64,000 bases of DNA from AP-15 sp963787425. GTDB taxonomy: Bacteria; Pseudomonadota; Alphaproteobacteria; ATCC43930; CGMCC-115725. Made by a program: the position numbers and the translations under genes. Numbering within the stretch: the first letter of the stretch is position 1; each line of letters opens with the position of its first letter. Positions 42,891 to 51,558 of the stretch are shown piece by piece. The stretch spans positions 186,001 to 250,000 of the forward strand of contig CAWBCV010000019.1 in NCBI GenBank assembly GCA_963787425.1, in the 5' to 3' direction. The notes beneath the pieces are model-generated. The model was not told where the DNA came from. It searched no databases and saw only the letters and a list, made by a program, of their open reading frames with translations.

Positions 42891-44102
42891 ATGGAAGGTT
42901 TACCGGCGACGGTAGCCGAGCGGTTGCAAGCGCTGACCTATGCCGAGCGGGCAGTGGCCTATCTGCAGGTCGATGCCGGGCTCACCTTAGTCGGCGTCGG
43001 CGGACAACTCGAGGCTTACGGGCTCGCGGATTTGTGCGTGGGCGGGCCGGCCGTCGAGCAGGCGTTCTTCCTCGAAGGGCTGCTCCCGCCGGTCGAGACG
43101 CCTTATGTCGTGCCGTCGATGGAGCTGAAGAGCGGTCGCGCGGCCGATCTCCATTTCTTTTTCCATGACGACGCGCTGTGGGTCGTGCTGCTCGACGTCT
43201 CGGCCGAGCGCGATGCGGCACGGCGCATGCAGCAGAAAGCCTACGATATGACGCTGGCGCAGGAGCGCGAAGCGCAGCTCAATCGGCAGCTGGAAGCGGC
43301 GAATGCGGCGCTGCTTGCGACCCAACGCGAATTGAAAGCATCACACGATGCGCTCGCCAGTGCCCATGATCAGCTGCAGACACAGGCTGCCGACCTAGCC
43401 GCTTGGAACAACACCCTCGAAGAACGGGTCGCGGCTCAGGTGGCGGAAATAGAGCGCATGGCCCGGCTCAAGCGGTTTTTCGCGCCGACGCTCGCCGAGT
43501 TAATCGTGTCATCCGGAAATGAGCGTATCCTGGAGAGCCACCGCCGCGATATCGCCGTCCTGTTCTGCGATCTGCGTGGTTTTACGGCCTTTGCGGAGAG
43601 CGCCGAGCCAGAAGAGGTCATGGCGCTGCTGCATGATTATCACGCGGCGCTCGTGCCGCTCATCCAGGAGTTCGAGGGTACTCTCGACCGGTTCGTCGGC
43701 GACGGGTTGATAGTCTACTTCAACGACCCTCTGCCGTGCCCCAACCCGGCCGAGCGCGCCGTCGCCCTTGGCGTTGCGATGCGGGATGCGGTGGCCGCAC
43801 TCGCGCAGAGGTGGCGCCGGCATGACCACCAGCTCGGATTCGGCATCGGTATTGCGCAAGGTTTTGCAACGCTCGGGCAGATCGGCTTCGAGGGCCGCTT
43901 CGATTACAGTGCTATCGGCACTGTAATCAATACCGCCGCGCGCTTGTGCGAGGCTGCCAAGGATGGCCAGATACTCGTTACTTCCCGCGTCGCGGCCGCA
44001 GTCGCCGAGACAGTGGATGTGAGGGAAATCGGGCCGCTTACATTCAAGGGCTTGAGTCGTCCACTCGCCGTCTGCAACGTTGAGGCGCTCAAAGTAGCGT
44101 AA
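42891..44102 (+). CDS. Class III adenylate/guanylate cyclase with PAS-like and coiled-coil N-terminus
   Basis: 403 residues, soluble. Residues 14-110 form a PAS-like sensor fold and 111-190 a long coiled coil, as in signalling dimers. The catalytic domain (219-400) has metal Asp227 in CDLRGFT and Asp271 in FVGDGLIVYF. The transition-state Asn347 and Arg351 are in GTVINTAARL, so it should be active. The usual specificity Asp in GDxVN is Thr344, a common variant that leaves ATP versus GTP undecided. Last gene of the operon; it probably supplies a cyclic-nucleotide output controlled by the GTPase module. Confidence 0.92.
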   Translation: MEGLPATVAERLQALTYAERAVAYLQVDAGLTLVGVGGQLEAYGLADLCVGGPAVEQAFFLEGLLPPVETPYVVPSMELKSGRAADLHFFFHDDALWVVLLDVSAERDAARRMQQKAYDMTLAQEREAQLNRQLEAANAALLATQRELKASHDALASAHDQLQTQAADLAAWNNTLEERVAAQVAEIERMARLKRFFAPTLAELIVSSGNERILESHRRDIAVLFCDLRGFTAFAESAEPEEVMALLHDYHAALVPLIQEFEGTLDRFVGDGLIVYFNDPLPCPNPAERAVALGVAMRDAVAALAQRWRRHDHQLGFGIGIAQGFATLGQIGFEGRFDYSAIGTVINTAARLCEAAKDGQILVTSRVAAAVAETVDVREIGPLTFKGLSRPLAVCNVEALKVA

Positions 44103-44126
44103 TCGCGATCTCTGGGGCGCGGGCAG

Positions 44127-44521
44127 GTGCTGTTAAGAGAGACCTTCACGGCGTTGCTGAACGAAAGACAGGAGGACCTCGCCTTCTTCGACCAGCGCAT
44201 CGAGAAGGGGCTGGTCGGAAAGCTCGAGGGGGTCATCGGCTCGGGATTCGTGCATATGGATTACGGCGAGGCAATCCGAGTGCTCGAGCGCGCGAACGAG
44301 AAATTCGAATCCCGGTCAAGTGGGGCATCGACCTGCAGTCGGAGCACGAGCGCTATCTGACCGAGAAATACGCGAAGAAGCCGGTCATCGTGATGGACTA
44401 CCCGAAGGCCATCAAAGCCTTCTACATGCGAGGAAACGACGACGGCCGGACGGTTGCGGCGATGGACGTATTGGCGCCGGGGATCGGCGAGATCATCGGC
44501 GGCAGCCACGGCAAGGTGTGA
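44127..44521 (+). pseudogene. asnS: Asparaginyl-tRNA synthetase fragment (asnS relic)
   Basis: About 130 codons matching the middle of the class II catalytic domain of AsnRS. FTALLNERQEDLAFFDQRIE and FVHMDYGEAIRVLERANEKF are in one frame. After a missing T near 44311, PVKWGIDLQSEHERYLTEKY, KPVIVMDYPKAIKAFYMR and TVAAMDVLAPGIGEIIGGS follow to TGA at 44519. Both the anticodon-binding domain and the C-terminal motif 3 are absent, so it cannot charge tRNA. The real asnS must be elsewhere. It looks like a displaced scrap beside mobile DNA. Confidence 0.9.
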
Positions 44522-44523
44522 AA

Positions 44524-44700
44524 CGGCACCCAATCGGGACCCTGTGTCGAAGCACCATGAGACTTTGATATTACGTGCCGAATTCCTTCGGGGTTAGGGG
44601 TCCCAATCGGCGCTGATCGGAACCCCGGTAAACCATCTTTTTCCCGACCAATATCAATGTCTTCGCCTCACCGAGGATGGGGTCCCAATTGGGTGCTGAA
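44524..44700. repeat. Three copies of a GGGTCCCRATYGG motif, possible IS end remnants
   Basis: On the plus strand GGGGTCCCAATCGGCGCTGA occurs at 44597-44616 and GGGGTCCCAATTGGGTGCTG at 44679-44698. The inverted copy lies at 44524-44542 (minus strand GGGTCCCGATTGGGTGCCG). IS21-type elements carry such multiple terminal repeats at each end, so the 180 bases may be fused ends of a lost insertion sequence. No transposase remains. Confidence 0.45.
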
Positions 44701-45123
44701 ACACACGCAGGCCGAACGCGACCCTGCCCTGATCAGCCGCAACCTCGCATCCGGTCACTCATCCGCTTCGCCGAGAACTCAGCATCATGCCGGAAGAGAA
44801 TATGCCCCCTCATTTCGCGAATCATTCATCTGCCTTTCGCCTCCAGGTCCGGTCACCATACCCCGATATGCGCCTTTTCCGGTCCGAGGGTCGGTTCATC
44901 TCTCCCGCCAATTCCTCGAGAAGCTGACTGACCGTGCCATCATCAAGGTCGCGTCCTGAGGGAGGATCTCTCCGAAGTGGCAACCGGCTCGCGGTGACTT
45001 GCGGCTTCACCCCGCGGTCGGTGAGGGGTGTCGCCGCTGGCGCGGAACCGGAAGATGCTATGGGGCGGGCGACGAGGAAAAGTGGCAACTTCGTCGCTGG
45101 ATCTAACCGATGGAGTTGCCGCG
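44701..45123. other. Non-coding stretch before the first IS110-type transposase
   Basis: About 420 bases with no supported ORF. Some or all is presumably the left non-coding end of the IS110-type element, which in that family can encode the guide (bridge) RNA. I cannot define the element boundary or an RNA fold by eye. Confidence 0.35.
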
Positions 45124-46287
45124 ATGCCCCAGCCGAACGACTTGAGCAGATCCCTCGTCGCCCTGGACCAAAATAGCACGATCATTGCCGTCGTCGAGCT
45201 GAGCCAGTCGAGCTGGCTGGTTGGCGGCGTCGTTCCGGGTATTGAGCGTCAGCCGCGCAAGAAGCTGGAGCCGAGCCCCGAGCGGCTACTTGCGGTGCTG
45301 CCTCGCTGGCGGGATGAGGCGGTCAGGGCCGGCCGCACGATCACGTGGATTGCGCTGGCCTTCGAAGCCGGCCGCGATGGCTTCTGGCTGGCGCACTGGC
45401 TCGATGTGCGTGGGGTAGAGGCGCACGTGATCCATCCCTCGAGTGTCGCGGTATCACGGGAACATCGCCGGGCAAAGACCGACCGGCTCGACACCGAGTT
45501 GCTGAAGCGCGGGTTCTTGGGGTGGCTGCGTGGAGAACGGGGCCATTGCAGCATGGCGCGCGTGCCCACGATTGCCGAAGAGGACGCCAAGCGGCCGAAC
45601 CGCGAGCGCGACTGCCTGGTGGGCGAACGCACGCGGATTGTGAACCGGATAAAGTCCACCCTGGCCCGGCTGGGCATTCGCAACTTCAAACCAACCCTGC
45701 GCAAGGCGGCCGAACGTCTGGCAACCGTGCACACTCCGGAGGGCATGCCGCTGCCGCCAAACACCTCGGCCGAGCTGCAGCGTGACATGGCGCGGCTGGG
45801 CTTTGTTGTCAGCCAGATCAGGCAGATCGAGGACGCTCGTCAGAAACGATTGGAGCAGGAGCCTGAGACCGGGTCCCACGCCATGGTTCGGAGGCTGGCC
45901 CGGATCGTTGGTGTTGGTGTCGAGACGGCTGATATGCTCGTGCATGAGGTGCTGTCACGGCCAATGCGTGACCGCAGAGCAGTAGCGCGCTACGCCGGCT
46001 TAACAGGCTGGCCGGATGAGAGCGGCGCGCAACGGCGCGAACAAGGGCTCGCCCGAGCCGGCAACGCCCGGGTCCGCCGCAGCATGGTCCAACTCGCCTG
46101 GCGCTTTCTGCGGTTTCAGAAGGAGAGCGCGCTGGCACTGTGGTACCGGGTCCGCACCGCTGATAGGCGTATGGGCACGCGCAAGACAATGATCGTCGCG
46201 CTGGCACGCAAACTGGTCATTGCGCTCTGGCGCTTTGTCACTACTGGCGAACCACTGGAGGGCGTCGTCTTACGTCCAGCGTCCTGA
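45124..46287 (+). CDS. IS110-family transposase, copy 1
   Basis: 387 residues from ATG 45124 (GGAG eight bases upstream). The N-terminal RuvC-like domain shows acidic positions in VVELSQSSW, LAFEAGRDGFW and HRRAKTDRLD, so the first is Glu instead of the usual Asp. The C-terminal Tnp_20 domain has RLARIVGVGVETADMLVHEV, ARYAGLTGWPDESG and LARAGNARVRRSMVQLAW. IS110 enzymes recombine DNA through a Ser and RuvC site guided by a bridge RNA. Apparently intact. A related copy follows 284 bases on. Confidence 0.9.
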   Translation: MPQPNDLSRSLVALDQNSTIIAVVELSQSSWLVGGVVPGIERQPRKKLEPSPERLLAVLPRWRDEAVRAGRTITWIALAFEAGRDGFWLAHWLDVRGVEAHVIHPSSVAVSREHRRAKTDRLDTELLKRGFLGWLRGERGHCSMARVPTIAEEDAKRPNRERDCLVGERTRIVNRIKSTLARLGIRNFKPTLRKAAERLATVHTPEGMPLPPNTSAELQRDMARLGFVVSQIRQIEDARQKRLEQEPETGSHAMVRRLARIVGVGVETADMLVHEVLSRPMRDRRAVARYAGLTGWPDESGAQRREQGLARAGNARVRRSMVQLAWRFLRFQKESALALWYRVRTADRRMGTRKTMIVALARKLVIALWRFVTTGEPLEGVVLRPAS

Positions 46288-46571
46288 AAGGGCTTACCGG
46301 AACGAGCACACCACTCAGCACCATTTTCGGCGCTCGCGCTGGCTCAGCACGACTGCCGAATTGACGATCCGAGGTGGCGGGAAGCCGTATTCGAACATGG
46401 CACTTGATGCCGACCGGAAGAATGGGCCCGCCGCCCGGAGCTTCGCCGCCGATGCGCATGACTGCATCATGGTCAGGATCAAACGACCCCTACCGAATAC
46501 AGATCCTATGCAGTGGGGCGGCAAACTCTGGTAAGTCGACATCGCCCACCACTGACCCGAGGGAGCTACCA

Positions 46572-47732
46572 ATGCATCACGCTACCACTATTCCTGTTCC
46601 AGAGCGGACCTGCAGCCGGGGAGACTGTGCCACTTTGTTTGTCTCGTTAGAGCTGAGTCGCTCGACGTGGGTTGCAACGGCGCTGGCGCCCGGCAGCAGG
46701 AAGATGTCGAAGCACACGCTCGTCGGCGGTGACGGGCGCAAACTGCTCGACCTTCTTGCGCGGCTCAAGACCAGAGCCGAGCAACGCATTGCAGCGCCGG
46801 TCAAGGTTGTGACGATCCAGGAAGTTGGACTCGATGGTTTTTGGATTCATCGCTTGCTCGAGGCCAACGGCGTCGAGAGCCACGTCGTCGATCCGGCGTC
46901 GATTGCCGTGCCCCGACGCCACCGGCGCGCCAAGACGGACGCGATCGACGGCGAGACGCTGCTGCGCACGCTAATGGCCTGGCAGCGAGGCGAGCCGCGG
47001 GTCTGCGCCATGACAGTGCCGCCAAGCCCAAGTGAAGAGGACCGCCGTCGGATCTCGCGCGAGCGCGCGACGCTGCTGCGGGAGCGCATTCAGCACACGA
47101 ACCGCATTCGAGGACTGCTGTTCGGCCAGGGGATCACCAACTACAATCCGCTGCACAAGAACCGCCGGGAATGTCTGGAAGAGCTGCGGACCGGAGACGG
47201 ACGCTCGCTGCCAGCTCACCTCAAGTCGGAGATTCTTCGCGAGATCGACCGGCTCGAGTTGGTCTTACGCCAGATCGGCGAGGTCGAAGCTGAACGTGAT
47301 GAAATGTTGCGGCCGGCGCAAGCGAGCTCTCCAGCTGCACTACTTATGCGGCTCAAGGGCATTGGCGCGGAGTTCGCCGCCGTGCTCTACCTTGAGGGTC
47401 TGTTCCGCCACTTTGAGAACCGACGGCAGTTGGCGGCCTATGCCGGCCTGGCTCCCAGTCCATGGAAGAGTGGCAGCATCGACCAAGAACAGGGTATCTC
47501 GAAGGCAGGCAATCCGCGTCTGCGCACCACAATGGTCGAGCTTGCCTGGATGTGGGTGAGATACCAGCCCGACAGTGCTCTCAGCTGTTGGTTCCGCCAG
47601 CGCGTTGGCTCCGAGCGCGGCCGGATCCGCCGCATCTCGATTGTCGCGCTCGCCCGCAAACTGCTCATCGCCCTCTCGAGATACGTCACCCATGGTGAGA
47701 TCCCCGCGGGTGCTGTCATGAAGGCAGGCTGA
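46572..47732 (+). CDS. IS110-family transposase, copy 2
   Basis: 386 residues from ATG 46572 (GAGGGAGC upstream). Same layout as copy 1: VSLELSRSTWVATALAPG, IQEVGLDGFWIHRLL, RRHRRAKTDAIDGETLLRT, RLKGIGAEFAAVLYLEGL, AAYAGLAPSPWKSGSIDQEQ and ISKAGNPRLRTTMVELAW. The two proteins are clearly homologous but far from identical, so they are separate insertions of related elements, not a recent duplication. Apparently full length. Confidence 0.9.
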   Translation: MHHATTIPVPERTCSRGDCATLFVSLELSRSTWVATALAPGSRKMSKHTLVGGDGRKLLDLLARLKTRAEQRIAAPVKVVTIQEVGLDGFWIHRLLEANGVESHVVDPASIAVPRRHRRAKTDAIDGETLLRTLMAWQRGEPRVCAMTVPPSPSEEDRRRISRERATLLRERIQHTNRIRGLLFGQGITNYNPLHKNRRECLEELRTGDGRSLPAHLKSEILREIDRLELVLRQIGEVEAERDEMLRPAQASSPAALLMRLKGIGAEFAAVLYLEGLFRHFENRRQLAAYAGLAPSPWKSGSIDQEQGISKAGNPRLRTTMVELAWMWVRYQPDSALSCWFRQRVGSERGRIRRISIVALARKLLIALSRYVTHGEIPAGAVMKAG

Positions 47733-48489
47733 AGGCATTCCCGAAGGCCGGAATCATTATCGCGAGTTCCACGAGGCCTGATCAGCCCCGTTGGATCCGG
47801 GCGGGCGGACCGTCGCAAACAATGGCTGTGATATGCCGCAATACAGTGTGGATCCGCCCTCCCGAGCCCGATGACCTCCAGAATGAGGGATTGTGGTGCC
47901 AGCCGTCTGGGAACGGCGACCGGATGTGAGGTTCTGCGGGCATCAAAGCCGCAGTCAATAGATGGGCTCGGGCCACGGATTCGATACAGCGAGATGTAGG
48001 CGGCCATCAAGAACCCTATGGATTTGCCGCTGCGCTTGGACGACGCTGGCGCGTCGCCCACAACTCCACAGGGGCCACATCGGTAAGTAGTCGATATCGG
48101 GTTAGGAAAAGAGACGAGCGAGGGCTGGCGCGGAGACCAATGAGGCAACCGGGGAAGCAGGTTTTCGGGGAGGCAACGCAATGCTTGCTTGACACCAGTT
48201 GCCCTCATGTGAAGTCTGTGGCACGAAGATGCACCCCAATGGCGAGCTCCCCTCGGATCCTCAACAGATAGACAGGCACCGTCAGACGCTGAAGCTATGC
48301 AGAAAGAAAGCCCCTGTCGCCGTTCATCATCGCTCCGCGTGCTCAGGCGTCAAGGCGCTGCGAAACACAAGCGACGCTAGGCGGCAAGCCGCCAAGCTTT
48401 GCTACCGTTTCGGTCCCTTGACCCCTTCCGCTCGCTCCGCGAACCTGACCGCAGGCGACGGGACGAAGAACGGCTTTCCAGGTAGGGTC
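47733..48489. other. Non-coding stretch between IS110 copy 2 and the group II intron
   Basis: About 750 bases. The part next to 47732 should be the IS110 right end. Frames over 47438-48208 (minus) and 48199-48672 (plus) lack motifs and, in the second case, overlap the intron's structured 3' RNA, so I do not call them. Confidence 0.35.
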
Positions 48490-48555
48490 GAGGACTGGCG
48501 CGCCAGTTGGCCGGGGTATCCCGACCGTGCCACGTTTCCAGCCCCCTCCACGTCG

Positions 48556-48587
48556 CACGCAGCATGCGGATTTCCCGCACTGCGCGC
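48556..48587 (-). ncRNA. Group II intron domain V
   Basis: On the minus strand GCGCAGTGCGGGAAATCCGC and then ATGCTGCGT fold as a 34-nt-type hairpin: lower stem GCGCAG with CTGCGT, a two-base bulge, and upper stem TGCGG/CCGCA capped by GAAA. This is the catalytic centre of the ribozyme and lies about 40 bases past the maturase stop codon, as expected. Confidence 0.7.
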
Positions 48588-48622
48588 CCCCATTTGCTTC
48601 ACGTCAGGGCTTATGGGACCTA

Positions 48623-49921
48623 TCATACCGGGGCAACTTTCGGTCGGTCATGTCGCACTCGATAGCTGTTGAACAGCCTTAGAGTGTCGTACAGCCACGG
48701 CCTACTCCACCGCTCCCAGCCGAAGCCCTTTCGTTTCCGAGCCTGCGCCAGATGGCGCCTGACCTTCTTCTCTACCCAATCTCTGATGTAGGTGAAGCAC
48801 TCGCTAGAGTTCCCCACCGCGAAGTAGTTGACCCACCCCCGTAGCATTGGATTGATCAGGCTTATCACCCTCTCAATCGGTTGCGACCGGTGTCGGCGAA
48901 ATACCTGCTTGAGCTCCCGCAGCAGCGCCGTCCGCTTTTTGAGCTTGGGCGTGTAATGCGGCCGCATCACTCCGCGCAGACCGCGGAGGTAGCGGAAGTC
49001 AAACCCCAGAAAGCCGAAGTTCTCACCTCGTTCCAGGTCGACTCTGCGGCTCTTTTCATCATTGATTTCGACCTGCAGTTTGGCGAACTCCTCCCGTAGT
49101 CGCTTGTTCACTGCTCCAATCAGCCAGTCATGACGTTTGTAGGCGTGGATCAAGACCACCAGGTCGTCAGCGAACCTCGCATATTCGACATTGGTGTACT
49201 TGCCGTTGCGTGTGACTTCCCGCGCTCGCTCCAGCATCTTGTCCACCTCATTGAGGTAGAGATTGCTGAGCAAGGGCGAGATCACGCCGCCTTGCGGAAC
49301 ACCCTTCTTGCCAGAGGCCTTGAGCATAAGTTTCAACAGATGCATGATGTCCTTGTCGTCGACCCGCTGAGCCACTTTCTCCAACAACCGGTCATGCCGG
49401 ACATTGTCAAAGTAGGCTCGCAGATCAAAGTCGAGGACCCGCGTCTTCCGCTGAGCTATTGCTTCCGCCACTCGCTTGATCGCGTCGTGTGCTGTCCGCT
49501 TGGGCCGATATCCATACGACCCCGGTTGGAAGTCCGCCTCGAACACAGGTTCGAGGATGAGCTTGAGCGCACCCTGCACCACTCTGTCCCGAATCGCCGG
49601 GATCGACAAGACGCGGACTTTGCCCCCGTCTTTCGGTATCTCCTGCTTCCGGGCCGGGAGTGGCTTGTAGGTGCGCCCGGTCAGTTCGTCGCGCAGCTGC
49701 TCGAGCAGAGCCTCCACGCCTTGCGCCTCGATGGCCTCGAACGTGACCCCGTCTATTCCCGGGGCCCCATCGTTTTGTTTGGCCATCGCATACGCTGCGC
49801 GCAGGGTCTCCATCTTGCAGACGTGGACGTATAGACCCCAAAAACGCCAGGACGGTTCAGCCTTCGCCTTGACGTATAGTCTCCGCCTCAGGTCCTGCAA
49901 ATCGATGGACGCCTTTGTCAT
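48623..49921 (-). CDS. ltrA: Group II intron reverse transcriptase/maturase
   Basis: 432 residues from ATG 49921 (GGAAGGCAAGG upstream). RT motifs in order: GAPGIDGVTFE near 52-62, IPKDGGKVRVLSIPAIRDRV, YGYRPKRTAHDAI, the first catalytic Asp in LDFDLRAYFDNV, GVPQGGVISPLLSNLYL and FADD at 250-253 (YADD in most). The maturase X domain follows (RGWVNYFAVGNSSECFTYIR) and the protein ends without an endonuclease domain. Needed for splicing and retrohoming of the surrounding intron. Appears intact. Confidence 0.92.
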   Translation of the reverse strand: MTKASIDLQDLRRRLYVKAKAEPSWRFWGLYVHVCKMETLRAAYAMAKQNDGAPGIDGVTFEAIEAQGVEALLEQLRDELTGRTYKPLPARKQEIPKDGGKVRVLSIPAIRDRVVQGALKLILEPVFEADFQPGSYGYRPKRTAHDAIKRVAEAIAQRKTRVLDFDLRAYFDNVRHDRLLEKVAQRVDDKDIMHLLKLMLKASGKKGVPQGGVISPLLSNLYLNEVDKMLERAREVTRNGKYTNVEYARFADDLVVLIHAYKRHDWLIGAVNKRLREEFAKLQVEINDEKSRRVDLERGENFGFLGFDFRYLRGLRGVMRPHYTPKLKKRTALLRELKQVFRRHRSQPIERVISLINPMLRGWVNYFAVGNSSECFTYIRDWVEKKVRRHLAQARKRKGFGWERWSRPWLYDTLRLFNSYRVRHDRPKVAPV

Positions 49922-50492
49922 CGCGTCCTTGCCTTCCTTACGTTGGAGACATTGCAAATGGCAGGGCCCCTTCGCTCCACGAACATTACTCCGCTTCCTC
50001 GCTAGTACGGACCCAGCCGCCACCCTCTCGTCTTCGGCCGACTTCCCGGTGTCGCCGGTTATACGGCCTACCTTGCTCCGGCGATTTCGCGCCGGGACGA
50101 GGAGGGCTTCTCCAGTTGCTCAGCATGTCCTTGTCACCGTGCCGTCGCTTCCACCCCGCCGAGGTGAACAGCCGTAATCGGTCAGTATTCGGCTGCTCAT
50201 GCTGCCTTCGCCCTTCGGAGGTAGGCTCGGCCCTCGGGGCTACTTTTTTCGAGGCCACAATGCGTTCTCTTTTGATACAGCCCGGTGGCTCGTGATCTCC
50301 CCTCGGGAGATCTTGTCGATAGGCTTCGAAGGTTCTGTTTCCATCTCCTCCGCTATCCGAACTACGGGGCTCTGACTTTTACCCCGGCAGGACTGTCTCC
50401 TGCTGAACATGCCAGCCTTACCTGGACACACCTCCGAACAAAGAACCGGCGAAAACCAAAAACGACCACTTGACAGGAAAAGCCCCATACAA

Positions 50493-50537
50493 GTTCGAAT
50501 CCATCTCCCTCCAGCGAAGAGTTCTCGTGCGAACCTG
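50493..50537. repeat. tRNA-3'-end-like repeat R3 (att-like)
   Basis: GTTCGAATCCATCTCCCTCC, then AGCGAAGAGT and GCGAACCTG: the third copy of R1/R2, in the same orientation, 11.5 kb downstream. If R1 or R2 and R3 mark the two ends of an inserted element, that element contains the GTPase operon, the IS110 pair and the intron. Confidence 0.55.
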
Positions 50538-50774
50538 AGGCGGGGCTGGTATGGGACAAGCAGCTCCGACCGAGCCGCGGGGCGACACCGATTAACCCGG
50601 GGGTACAGTTCTTAATGGCGCATAGGGTCCGGTTCAGCTCGGCGCAGGAGATAGCTACCTGAGGCGTCAACCGCTTTGAAAATGCTCGCCCGCCGCGGTA
50701 TGGGGGTCGCGCGTTAAGCAAAAAGGCTGGCGCCAATGGTTGGCTGCGGGCCTAGCTAGGGAGGAGAAACCGGA

Positions 50775-51024
50775 ATGAAGACCATCAACCCCGATTACCT
50801 ATCTCGTCGCCGGCTTTTTCCGTTGCTCGGAGGAGCGGTTGCGTTGGCTACCGTCGCACCGAAATCAATCGCGGCGGACCCGTCCGGCTCCTTCGGCAAG
50901 CCGCCCGCCGAAGGCGCGATTCGTCTACGTCGGCACTTACACATTTCCGGGAACGGCGCCGGGCGGTACCCACCAGAGCCAGGCGAAGGGGATCTATGTG
51001 TTCAGGATTGATGGGACCGGTTAG
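50775..51024 (+). pseudogene. Truncated, frameshifted lactonase-type (6-phosphogluconolactonase-like) gene
   Basis: GGGAGGAGAAACCGGA precedes ATG 50775. The first frame gives a Tat-like signal (SRRRLFPLLGGAVALATVA). After residue about 46 the next frame continues RFVYVGTYTFPGTAPGGTHQ and GIYVFRIDGTG, the first blade of a 7-bladed lactonase propeller, and then stops at 51022-51024. More than 300 residues are missing, so it is dead. Confidence 0.75.
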
Positions 51025-51137
51025 CGACGGCAAGGACTCAGAAGATACCGTCCTGGCCGGGTCTCCGTGATCGGGCCCGAGGCCGAACCCGGGCGGGGCC
51101 GATCGGTTTTGATCATAACTGAAGGGAGGACACCCAA

Positions 51138-51558
51138 ATGAAGAGCAGAATGAAAATAATTTCCGGCCTGGCGTTGGCGACCGCGATTGGTTTAGTCGCG
51201 CAGCCCTCTGCGCTTGCGCAGTCTGTGCCAAAGCAACAGGCGATGGAAGGCGTTTGGGATGCGACGATAACTATTGTTCGGTGTAACACCGGCGCAGCCA
51301 TAGGGACCGGTCACGCCATCCTGATGTTCATAGCCGGCAGCAGCCTGACAGATATTACCCCCGACTTCGTGCACAGCGCCGGTTTGGGCACGTGGCGTCA
51401 TCTCCGCGGGCCAAACTATACCGCAGTTGACAGAATTCTTTGTCTTTAATACGGATGGCAGTTTTTCCGGAACTCAAGTATTCATACGACCTGACATAGT
51501 ACTAAACCGCACTGCCAACGAATATAAAAATACAGCGACTTCGGAGTTCTTTAACTAG
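51138..51558 (+). pseudogene. Frameshifted and truncated secreted-protein gene
   Basis: GGGAGG upstream of ATG 51138. The signal peptide LALATAIGLVAQPSALAQ is followed by MEGVWDATITIVRCNTGAAI and AGLGTWRHLRGPNYTAVDR. One extra A near 51433 then shifts the frame; removing it continues FFVFNTDGSFSGTQVFIRPD to TSEFFN and a TAG at 51556. The family is a small secreted protein common in soil bacteria, usually with about 20-25 more residues, so the end is lost as well. Confidence 0.65.

Larger units (their letters stand above)
48490..50431 (-). mobile_element. Group II intron (about 1.9 kb)
   Basis: Read leftward. The 5' end is placed at 50431, where the RNA would begin GUGUG-UCC, the conserved intron start. 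The RT/maturase ORF lies inside. Domain V lies at about 48556-48587: stem GCGCAG/CUGCGU, bulge, stem closed by a GAAA loop. The 3' boundary is only approximate because I cannot fold domain VI reliably. R3 begins 62 bases before the 5' end. The intron carries no HNH endonuclease. Confidence 0.75.

Noticed and set aside
48199..48672. 157-codon plus-strand frame
   Set aside because: It runs across the group II intron's domain V and 3' end on the opposite strand, which explains the sequence better.
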